6,498 bases of DNA from the NCBI GenBank assembly GCA_023489205.1, contig JAMDDF010000107.1:1-6498 (forward strand), in the 5' to 3' direction. The notes under the pieces were generated by a model. The model saw only the letters and a list, made by a program, of their open reading frames with translations. It was not told the origin of the DNA and did no database searches. The first letter of the stretch is position 1. Every line of letters starts with the position of its first letter. Positions 1 to 6,276 of this stretch are shown here, in pieces. The position numbers were made by a program, and so were the translations under genes. This stretch comes from Actinomycetota bacterium. GTDB taxonomy: Bacteria > Actinomycetota > Acidimicrobiia > Acidimicrobiales > Palsa-688.

Positions 1-693
1 GACGACGCCTGGGTGCCGGCCAAGGACATGAAGAACGCAGAGGTGGCCGAGACGACTTATGTCCCCAAGGGCTGGCCGGGCGCTCCCAGGGCCATCGTGC
101 GCAGGGTGAGGGTAGAGGCGGCAGACATAAAGTCGGACCCGAGGAGCCGCCGGCTGCGCACGATCGACAAGGACGAACTGAAGGCGGTGCGCCAAGGCCG
201 GGCCGACCACGCCTACTCCTACTCGATGATCTTGACCAGCTTGGACGGCGACATGGTCGAGCTCGAGCAGTGGTTCCGCGAGCGCGCCCAGGTCGAAGAA
301 CGCCTGAAGGACTCGAAGTACGGGGTGGCTCTCCGCCACCTCCCCTCTGGGCAAAAGGTCGTGAACGCGGTGTGGATGTGGTCGGCGTTCCTGGCGCTCG
401 ACATCTCGGCCGTGCTCTCGGCTTTTGCCCGCGTCGCACCAGGCTCGGCCGCCCAAGGCGAGCGCCCGGGGACTGGCACCACTTCGCAGCCACAGCGGGC
501 CCGGCGGCGCCGGCGCCACCGCCCTCTCCGTGCCCACGGCAAACGGCTGCGACGGGAGATGATAAACGTCCCCGGCCGGGTCGCCCGTCATTCCCGCAGG
601 CTCGTCGTCCACCTCCACCCCTCGCAAAAAGCCGGCCCGCTCGTTAGGGTTTACCTAGCTCTCCGGCTCCTGCCGTCCTTTGCCCCGACCTGA
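1..693 (+). CDS. IS1380-family transposase, C-terminal part (cut by window edge)
   Basis: This is the C-terminal 230 residues of a DDE transposase that cuts and pastes its own insertion sequence. The frame is open from base 1, so the GTG at 13 is an internal valine codon and not a start. The residues WVPAKDMKNAEVAE followed by a basic RRVRVEA strand resemble the IS1380 core. The IS4/IS1380-type Y-R-E-K signature is visible as F (274), R (283), E (295) and K (316) with spacing 2-3-6, so the third catalytic acid is present and Tyr is replaced by Phe. Next come a hydrophobic VNAVWMWSAFLALDISAVL segment and, after a low-complexity Arg-rich linker, RAHGKRLRREMINVPGRVAR, the usual family C-terminus. 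The 3' end therefore looks complete and ends at TGA 691-693. The first two catalytic Asp residues lie outside the window. I could not identify the right terminal inverted repeat. The family call is from recalled motif similarity. Confidence 0.82.
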   Translation, partial: DDAWVPAKDMKNAEVAETTYVPKGWPGAPRAIVRRVRVEAADIKSDPRSRRLRTIDKDELKAVRQGRADHAYSYSMILTSLDGDMVELEQWFRERAQVEERLKDSKYGVALRHLPSGQKVVNAVWMWSAFLALDISAVLSAFARVAPGSAAQGERPGTGTTSQPQRARRRRRHRPLRAHGKRLRREMINVPGRVARHSRRLVVHLHPSQKAGPLVRVYLALRLLPSFAPT

Positions 694-912
694 CGAGCGC
701 CCCGAGTCCGGGCCAAGGCAGGCCCCAGGTGAAAGGTCTTCGACTTACTGAGCAAAATGGAGCGTTACGCGCTCAGCGCGCCGCCGTAACATCGGCTCCC
801 GGCCCGACGGCGGCTCAAGCCGGCACCGCCAGCCACTTTGCTAGCCCGGTAGGCGCAGACCAAAGTGACGGACACATCACAATAAGGTAATTACATCAAT
901 GAGATACCATCA
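694..912. other. Non-coding stretch with three stem-loops
   Basis: No credible gene lies between the transposase stop and the intron relic. Three inverted repeats follow one another. CTGAGC (748-753) pairs with GCTCAG (771-776), and an alternative inner stem pairs GAGCG (760-764) with CGCTC (770-774). GCCGCCGT (780-787) pairs with ACGGCGGC (807-814). CACTTTG (834-840) pairs with CAAAGTG (861-867). None is followed by a T-run, so they are poor candidates for intrinsic terminators. They may belong to the IS1380 right end or to the 5' part of the group II ribozyme. I could not recognise an IS terminus, a target duplication or the GUGYG 5' end of a group II intron. Bases 868-912 are AT-rich against their surroundings. 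Confidence 0.5.
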
Positions 913-1738
913 AATGGGTTAACGGATTTAGGGAAAGCGCCGGGATGAACCGGCACGGAAGGAAGGGATGAAAGAGCCCGACGTCGAAGGAGTAGCGAAC
1001 CACGACGGCCCCGAGCCATGCGTCGACGACCCGCAAGGGCGTGGCGAAGCGTTGGACAGGGGCATGCGTAGGCCAGCCATTGAGCCGCGAAATCAGCAAG
1101 ACCGGGGTGCCGACGCTGTCCTAGAAGCGGAAGGCAACACCGACGGCAGCGCTACGCGCGAGCTGCCGCCGGGCCCCGCGCGGTCAGAGACCCTGTGCAT
1201 GCGCAGAACCTCCGTGCGCGAGAACCGGGAGGCCCCGTGCTCGCCCGTCCGGCCGATCACCGGTCGGGCCGCTCAGGGAAGGCGATGGCCGTAGCCTGAG
1301 ATGCACGAGCACGAGGAGTCGGACGGCCGCATAGTACCGGCGAAGCTGCCGAACAAAGCCGGGCGACCGGTAGCGGAGGCGGTGGAGGGAAGGCGGCCGG
1401 CCAAGGGGAACACGGGCAGCCCGACACGCCCCGGGCACAGCACCGGGCCAGGCGTGCCAAGCGGGCTCGAACGTGTGCGTGAAGTAGCACGAAAGGACAA
1501 GGGAGCACGGTTCACGGCGCTGCTGCACCACGTCACCGTCGACCGCCTCCTAGAGGCCTACTGGGCGACCAACCCGAAGGCCGCGATGGGGGTGGACCTG
1601 GTGACCTGGGGCCGCTATGGCCAGGACCTGGAGACGAACCTCCAGGACCTGCACCGGCGGGTGCACACCGGCGCCTACCGAGCGAAGCCCTCTCGCAGGG
1701 CGTACATCCCAAAGCGCGACGGTTCTCCCGAGTTGTAG
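913..1738 (+). mobile_element. Group II intron fragment (ribozyme 5' part plus truncated maturase)
   Basis: The stretch starting GGGTTAACGG and running to the reverse-transcriptase start matches what I recall of the 5' ribozyme region of a common bacterial group II intron lineage whose maturase begins like the one here. Conserved pieces include the short GCCGGGATGAACCGGC hairpin near 937-955, GGAAGGGATGAAAGAGCCC, GGAGTAGCGA, GGCGAAGCGTT, ATTGAGCCGCGAAA and AGACCCTG. This region also contains an open frame (968-1294) that is often annotated as a hypothetical protein but reads better as structured RNA. The intron-encoded protein starts at 1301 inside what would be domain IV. Everything after the RT1 start is missing, including ribozyme domains V and VI, so this copy cannot splice or retrotranspose alone. 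The left boundary is uncertain: 913 is where recognisable sequence begins, and a true 5' end upstream is possible. Confidence 0.7.
1301..1738 (+). pseudogene. ltrA: Group II intron reverse transcriptase/maturase, N-terminal remnant
   Basis: Only 145 residues remain of a protein usually of about 400-500. It would have reverse-transcribed the intron RNA and helped it fold. The basic, proline-rich leader (PAKLPNKAG, VEGRRPAKGN) is typical of this maturase lineage. Residues 69-90 (ARFTALLHHVTVDRLLEAYW) are RT0. Residues 91-140 hold the RT0-RT1 linker and the start of RT1, with VHTGAYRAKPSRRAYIPK followed by RDG. The protein should continue into RPLG and the RT2-RT7 fingers and palm with a YADD catalytic box. 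Instead it reads SPEL and stops at TAG 1736-1738. The usual APGVDG motif appears as AMGVDL (94-100), which suggests decay as well as truncation. The maturase X domain is absent. The start was chosen because MHEHEESDGRIVPAK matches the usual N-terminus. The symbol is for the family and not for a working gene. Confidence 0.82.
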
Positions 1739-1783
1739 AAGTGTGAAGTAGCCGGCGCCTCGGGGGTGCACCACTTCGCTTCT
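1737..1783 (+). repeat. Long imperfect hairpin at the intron/recombinase seam
   Basis: Nested arms can be read directly: AGAAG (1737-1741) with CTTCT (1779-1783), GAAGT (1745-1749) with ACTTC (1773-1777), and GCGCC (1755-1759) with GGTGC (1765-1769, one G-T pair) around a TCGGG loop. Small internal loops separate the stems. It overlaps the stop codon of the truncated reverse transcriptase and ends 10 bases before the first possible recombinase start. There is no T-run, so it is not a convincing terminator. Possible roles are the left end or binding site of the recombinase element, or a 5' leader hairpin on the operon mRNA. The pairing is seen; the role is inferred. Confidence 0.45.
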
Positions 1784-1793
1784 CTCCGAACAT

Positions 1794-3341
1794 ATGTTTG
1801 TGGGTATGGACACCTCGGGCCCTGAGGCGACGCCCGCGTTGATCTTCTTGGACCGAGGTTCGCTCCGAGCCGCGGGCGCTAGTGGCCATCTTGACGAGGA
1901 CACGCTGGGGTGGGCCGAGGCAGCGATGGACTCATGCGGGCTGCCCGATGGCCTGCCTGTCATCACCCTCGAGGGGGCGATCTTCGAGCCAGCGTGGCGA
2001 TGGCAGCGCGCAGCGCCACAATCGCAGGCCGCTGGCACGCGGATGCGCTACATGCGTGACGTCCGTCGGCTCCTCGAGCATCTTGTCGTGAGCGGCATCA
2101 AGTTCGAAGACGTGACGGGCACCGACCTGCGGGCCTTCGCTCAGGAACGGAAGGCGCAAACGGCATCTACAACCTGGGCGACAGAGGAGGCAGCGCTGAT
2201 GTCCTTTTTCGGGTTCTGCACCCATGGGGACGGGACGGGCTGGCGAGTGTTCGAGCGGGACCCGTGGCCGATGTGGCGGACGGCCAAGGGGGACCGAAGC
2301 GCTCTGCACCGGCCGCCTGACACGGTGCCGGCTACTCCTCGGTTCCTCGATGACGACGAGCTCCACCACTTTCTGCTTGCCGGGATCCGGGGAGCCGACC
2401 CGGCCACGGGCACTGTCCTTGGGGGCGACTTCCCGGTGGCCCCGCCGCTCTTGCCCGACCGTGACCTCGCCTTCGCGAGCCTGGTCCTCGCGACAGGGGC
2501 CCGGATGACCGAAGCCCGCCTGGTGCTGGTCGACGAGATCCCCACCGACCCCGGCCGCCGGCCGTGGCCGAGCGTGTGGATGCGCTTGGGTGGCGAACGC
2601 GCCAAGACCCGAGGCGGCGAGGTCCCTTTCGACCCCGAGGTCGGCCACCTCATCGGCCGGTGGTACAGGAGCGACGCCCGAGCAGAGATGGTCGAACAGG
2701 CCCAGCCACGGCTTCGACAGTTGCGCCGCTCCGGTCGCCTGTTCATCGTGGACGACACCACGAAGGACGCACGCGGCGAGGTGAGGTGGCGAGGCCCTTG
2801 GCTTGGCCGGCGTCGCCGGTTCACCACGACGACGCTCAGCCGCGAAGCGGCCTACCACGCGGTGCGCATCGTCGACGGCCGCATCGAGCCCCTGACGCTT
2901 TGGCAAGGCTGGCGCAGCGGTGGGTTTGCTATCTCGGCCGACGCGTTCGAAGACGTGTTCCGCGAGGCGGCCCTGCGGGCCGCGGCGCACCCCGCTTGCC
3001 CCTTTGCCGACCACCTGAAGCCCGTCGTCACCGTCGATGCTCAGGGACGTCGGCACACCAGAGGCGGCATCGGTGCCCACGTCCTTCGCCACACGGCCGC
3101 TGTCGGTTGGATGGTCGAGCTCGAACAGGAACTGGCCCGGCGCGACAGTTCGAGAGGAGGGCGAGCCCCCGGCCTGCCGCCGGGAAGGTTCAACAGCCTC
3201 CTGATGCTCCAGGCCTGGCTCCGCCACCGTCGCTATTCCACGACCCAGCGTTACCAGACCTGCTACCTGTCCCGGCGCTGGGTCGAGCGTCAGCTCGGGG
3301 ACAGCCTCCGCTTGGCGCTCACGCCAGGACGGCCAGCATGA
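1794..3341 (+). CDS. Tyrosine site-specific recombinase (first of three)
   Basis: This is a 515-residue integrase of the tyrosine recombinase superfamily, which breaks and rejoins DNA through a covalent 3'-phosphotyrosine. An N-terminal SAM-like core-binding domain lies at about residues 60-160 (TRMRYMRDVRRLLEHL, then TEEAALMSFFGFC). The catalytic domain starts near FLDDDELHHFL. Active-site residues can be assigned: Arg I R237 in TGARMTEARL; the beta-hairpin Lys K271 in AKTRGGEVPF; H429 and R432 in HVLRHTAA; H478 in WLRHRRYSTTQRY; and the nucleophile Y487, nine residues after H478 as in XerD. The full set suggests an active enzyme. The start is uncertain. ATG 1794 gives the longest form, but no good ribosome site precedes it. 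ATG 1806 is possible. ATG 1926 (residue 45, GAGG just upstream) gives about 471 aa and still keeps the recognisable protein. The stop overlaps the next start by 4 bp, so translation is probably coupled. The role resembles Tn554 TnpA, although this protein is longer. Confidence 0.88.
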   Translation: MFVGMDTSGPEATPALIFLDRGSLRAAGASGHLDEDTLGWAEAAMDSCGLPDGLPVITLEGAIFEPAWRWQRAAPQSQAAGTRMRYMRDVRRLLEHLVVSGIKFEDVTGTDLRAFAQERKAQTASTTWATEEAALMSFFGFCTHGDGTGWRVFERDPWPMWRTAKGDRSALHRPPDTVPATPRFLDDDELHHFLLAGIRGADPATGTVLGGDFPVAPPLLPDRDLAFASLVLATGARMTEARLVLVDEIPTDPGRRPWPSVWMRLGGERAKTRGGEVPFDPEVGHLIGRWYRSDARAEMVEQAQPRLRQLRRSGRLFIVDDTTKDARGEVRWRGPWLGRRRRFTTTTLSREAAYHAVRIVDGRIEPLTLWQGWRSGGFAISADAFEDVFREAALRAAAHPACPFADHLKPVVTVDAQGRRHTRGGIGAHVLRHTAAVGWMVELEQELARRDSSRGGRAPGLPPGRFNSLLMLQAWLRHRRYSTTQRYQTCYLSRRWVERQLGDSLRLALTPGRPA

Positions 3342-5260
3342 CCGGCACCACCTATGTCGTCGAGGTCGGCCGCCGCCGGGCGAGGATCGACGTGGGCAGG
3401 TTCACCCGCGTCCCTCGGGTCGCCGACCGGCTAGCGTCTCACTGGGCCAAGTCCTTCCAAGACTACGGCTCGGCCACCTCGACGCCAAGCCGTTATGCCG
3501 CGGCGGTGCGCGACCTGCTCGCCTACCTCGACCGGCTGGACGCCCCGCCCCAGGCTCTCCGCTTTGTCGACGAGGCGCTCCTCGATGGGTGGGTCGACGA
3601 CATGAGGTCCCGGCTGGGACGAGAGTCGACCCGGTCGCTAGCCACCTCGGTCCGGGTACTGCTCGACAACCTGGACGTCGGGGAGCTGCACGAGGACCTC
3701 ACTGACGGCACCTACCTGCGGTGGCGTCCCGATGCCGAGCGCGGTGGCGTGCCCTTGGCTGACCTGACACCCGGCCAGTGGGCGGCGTTACGGAAGCTCT
3801 CCAAACGGTCGGTCATAGACGTCACCGCCCGCATCCGGTCGGCTCGTGCCATCGCTGCTGGCGGCTGCGACCCCGGCGACGACCCCGACGGCTGGTCCCA
3901 AAAGGCCAACGTGTACTGGGCCGCGCTGCACGGCCAGCTCGACGTCGAGCGCTTCGCCGCCGCCCTGTACCGGCAGAAATGGCCGGACTGGCTGGGGCCG
4001 TTCCGGCCGAGGGCCCTCTCCGGAGCGCAGGCAGCCGGCTATGTGGCCAACCGGGTGCGAGAGCAGCTGTTGCCCACCCTGTTGGACATGGCGGCGTTCT
4101 GGACCGCCATGGCCGTGGCCACCGGCCTGCCTCCGGAGTCGGTTAACGACCTGGAGACCGGGTGGTTCGACACGCCGCCAGGTGGCGACCTGACGGTCCT
4201 TCGCTACCGCAAGCAGCGGCGGGGCCGGGCCACCCTGCCGCTGGTGCTGTTGGCCCGGCCACAGTTCTCCGCCCAGCAGTTGCGGGACACCTACGTGGAG
4301 CTGAGCGCACCGCTACGCCCTCTGGCGACGCCGGAGGAAGCAGACCGGCTGTGGTTCTACGCCGTCGTAAGCGCCGGCCGTGAGGTGCAGGTCAGGGTGC
4401 CCGACCATGAGACGCACCCCTTCCCCAGGTGGGCCCGCGCGGTGAGGCTGGTGGAGCCGGGCTACATCGCTTCTGTCGAGGAGGCCCGCAGGCAAAGGAT
4501 CCTGGCGGCGCGCTCGTTACAGGCCAAGCCGATTGCCCGTGGCGCGGCATCCCGGCTCCGCGTCTTGGAGCCGTGGACCGGGCCAGTCGACCCGCGCCGC
4601 ATCCGCAAGACCGACAAGTCGCACCGCCTGGTCATGTACGGGCTGGCTGGTGCCGCCAACGACCACACCGTGCGGGTGCTGATCGCCCACTACACGAACA
4701 GCGACCTCGTCCGGGCCCGGAGCGCGTTGCTCATCACCGACGTGGCCGAGGCCCTGACCGTGTTCGCAGCGGGGCCTCGTCCGACGACGGTCGTCACCAC
4801 CGAGGCGGCCGGGCAGGTTGCCACCAGCGCGTCGGCCCGGTCGGATCTGGCCGGCATGCTCGGCATCACCGAAGAAAAGCTCGACGCGGTGCTGAGCGGC
4901 CGCCACACGATCGGTGCCATCGCCTGTACAGACCCCTACGCGTCGCCCCATGACGACCTTGGCCGCTTCTGCCGTCAGGCGGGGAGCGAGCTGTGCCTTT
5001 CCTGCCCCCAGGCGGGCGTCCTGGCCGAGCACGTCCCCTCCCTGTGGTCCGAGGTCGAGCGCCTCGACCGCATCGCAGCCACGATGACGGGCGAGAGTTT
5101 CGCCAGGGCGCACGGCGAGTACCACCAGACGGCGCTCGACGTCCTCTCGGTCTTCGACCCCGCTGGCGTCGCCGGGTACCGGGAGCGCGGTGTGATCCCC
5201 ACCCACCCGGTCGGGGAGGTCGCCCCGGTCCAGCTCCGCAGGAGGAGGGTGCGGCGGTGA
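3338..5260 (+). CDS. Large divergent tyrosine recombinase with C-terminal Cys4 motif (second of three)
   Basis: This 640-residue protein begins at ATG 3338, overlapping the upstream TGA (ATGA), with a weak AGGA about 9 bases before it. Its frame is open far upstream, but that part is shadow of the first gene. Residues about 28-112 look like a core-binding domain (STPSRYAAAVRDLLAYLDRL). The catalytic domain spans about 245-465: ATGLPPESVNDL has Pro265 where Arg I normally sits; YRKQRRGRATLPL gives Lys K292; PRRIRKT gives R423 in the HxxR position, with Arg in place of His; NDH gives H443; and AHY gives the nucleophile Y452, nine residues after H443. The tail has C530, C545, C553 and C556, a likely zinc-binding motif, followed by AEHVPSLWSEVERL. 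From memory, large multi-recombinase-element integrases share such a Cys tail and often lack Arg I. The length is close to Tn554 TnpB (630 aa). It probably works with the first recombinase; whether it cleaves DNA itself is unclear. Confidence 0.8.
   Translation: MTGTTYVVEVGRRRARIDVGRFTRVPRVADRLASHWAKSFQDYGSATSTPSRYAAAVRDLLAYLDRLDAPPQALRFVDEALLDGWVDDMRSRLGRESTRSLATSVRVLLDNLDVGELHEDLTDGTYLRWRPDAERGGVPLADLTPGQWAALRKLSKRSVIDVTARIRSARAIAAGGCDPGDDPDGWSQKANVYWAALHGQLDVERFAAALYRQKWPDWLGPFRPRALSGAQAAGYVANRVREQLLPTLLDMAAFWTAMAVATGLPPESVNDLETGWFDTPPGGDLTVLRYRKQRRGRATLPLVLLARPQFSAQQLRDTYVELSAPLRPLATPEEADRLWFYAVVSAGREVQVRVPDHETHPFPRWARAVRLVEPGYIASVEEARRQRILAARSLQAKPIARGAASRLRVLEPWTGPVDPRRIRKTDKSHRLVMYGLAGAANDHTVRVLIAHYTNSDLVRARSALLITDVAEALTVFAAGPRPTTVVTTEAAGQVATSASARSDLAGMLGITEEKLDAVLSGRHTIGAIACTDPYASPHDDLGRFCRQAGSELCLSCPQAGVLAEHVPSLWSEVERLDRIAATMTGESFARAHGEYHQTALDVLSVFDPAGVAGYRERGVIPTHPVGEVAPVQLRRRRVRR
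5240..5248 (+). promoter_or_regulatory. Strong Shine-Dalgarno site for the third recombinase gene
   Basis: AGGAGGAGG lies inside the last codons of the second gene, 8 bases before a GTG at 5257 that overlaps the upstream TGA (GTGA). It decides the start of the third gene: the frame is open further upstream (from 4993), but that part runs inside the second gene and has no such site. Confidence 0.8.
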
Positions 5261-6276
5261 TCTCCCGCCAAGGCGTCCTGCGAGCGAGAGACGGCCATCG
5301 CGACCCCGGCCCCGGCGGCTCGCCTTGGCGCGACGACGACCTCGTCGTGCCCGCCAACCCCGGCGTGGGCCATTACGGGGACGACAGGTGGGTCTTCCCG
5401 CCTGACCGCGACAGTGGACGGCCGTGCCGGGTCGACTTCGACGACCCCGAGGCCTTCCCCGACGACGACTGGCTGCGACTGGCACGCGACCTCGGCATGG
5501 CCCTCATCGGTCGCCGGCCGGGCCGAGAGCAGCTTGCCCGTTCGAGGCAAAAGCCGGTCAGTGCCGCTCAGGCAGTGCGACGGCTCGGCCTGGTGCCGAA
5601 CCGCGTCCCGCGCGACAACCCGAAGTCGACGGCGGGCACCCGCCGCACCCTTGCCGCCTACCTCAACCTGATCGCCTTGCTCCACGAGCACCGCAACCAG
5701 CTGTGCCACGGGATGGCCCAACCCCCGTGGCCGACCTGGCCGTGGGTCGGCGCTTACGAGGTCGCCGGAGTGGTCGAAGACCTTGAATGCCGGACCGCCA
5801 TCATCGAGCCCGACGCGTGGTGGGCGGCGGTGCGGGCGGCACTTCGGATCCTCGACGAATGGGCCCCAGACGTGATCAGGGCGTGGACCGCCTACCACGA
5901 CGCGCAACGAGCACGACAGGGCTCCTGGGGACAGGCAGCACGGGCCACGCTGGAGGCGTGGGCGGGCCGGCCCGACAGCCTGCTCCCAGTCGACGGCGAG
6001 GGCAGGCCCAGTTGGAGCACGGTGGCTGCCTGGTGCGGCATCGGGGACATCCGCGGGGACTACCCCGCGCCGCAGGCTCTGGGGGAGCGGATGCTTGCCG
6101 AAGGGAGGACGACACGGTGCTGGTGGCCCCAACCTCAGGGACCGGGCCACGACCCCTCCCCGCCGTGGCTCGGCCGGATGGAGTTCGAAGAGCTGTTCAC
6201 CTATGCCGGACTCGTCCGCAACGCTGCCCTGGATCATCCAGGCGTTGGTGGTGGAAAGCCCAGTTGCGGAGCCTGA
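5257..6276 (+). pseudogene. Third protein of the trio, probably a recombinase cut off before its catalytic domain
   Basis: The GTG start is fixed by the strong ribosome site and the 4-bp overlap with the preceding gene. The frame gives 339 residues. No tyrosine-recombinase active-site motif is present. The visible features fit an N-terminal region: HYGDDRWVFPP (39-49), an acidic stretch, and a helical core-binding-like part (AAQAVRRLG, then TLAAYLNLIALLHEHR at 131-146). The last credible stretch, FEELFTYAGLVRNAA to about residue 325, resembles the helix leading into the catalytic fold (normally followed by IAYLTGMR and Arg I). Here it runs into DHPGVGGGKPSCGA and stops, exactly where an FG-GAP coding sequence begins on the other strand. 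I infer loss of the catalytic half. The alternative is an intact accessory protein with the place of Tn554 TnpC. Tn554 TnpC is only about 125 aa, so length does not support that. Confidence 0.58.
6219..6247. repeat. Imperfect inverted repeat at the recombinase/FG-GAP junction
   Basis: Outer arms CAACGC (6219-6224) and GCGTTG (6242-6247) enclose inner arms CTGGAT (6229-6234) and ATCCAG (6236-6241) around a single central C at 6235. The only asymmetry is four extra bases, TGCC (6225-6228), on the left. The inner part alone is the near-perfect palindrome CCTGGATCATCCAGG (6228-6242). Left of it the plus strand codes recombinase protein; right of it the minus strand codes FG-GAP protein. It could be a recombination site, a scar of inverted-homology rejoining, or a chimeric read or assembly join. 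Confidence 0.65.

Noticed and set aside
748..776. Intrinsic terminator downstream of the transposase
   Set aside because: The stem is short and no T-run follows it.
694..912. attC-like integron site, prompted by GTTAAC-type sequence near the stem-loops
   Set aside because: No paired core sites with the expected orientation and spacing were found around the stems.
968..1294. Open frame of 108 codons inside the intron region, resembling hypothetical proteins often annotated upstream of group II maturases
   Set aside because: The nucleotide sequence, and not the protein, matches what I recall of the intron ribozyme. The codons carry RNA-structure sequence and there is no sign of an independent protein fold.
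1932..3227. 431-codon minus-strand frame opposite the first recombinase
   Set aside because: The plus strand carries a recombinase with a full catalytic set; this frame has no recognisable domain and is typical of high-GC antisense frames.
2564..3337. Possible N-terminal extension of the second recombinase
   Set aside because: It lies wholly within the first recombinase gene in another frame, is Arg/Pro-rich, and the ATGA overlap at 3338 gives a natural start.
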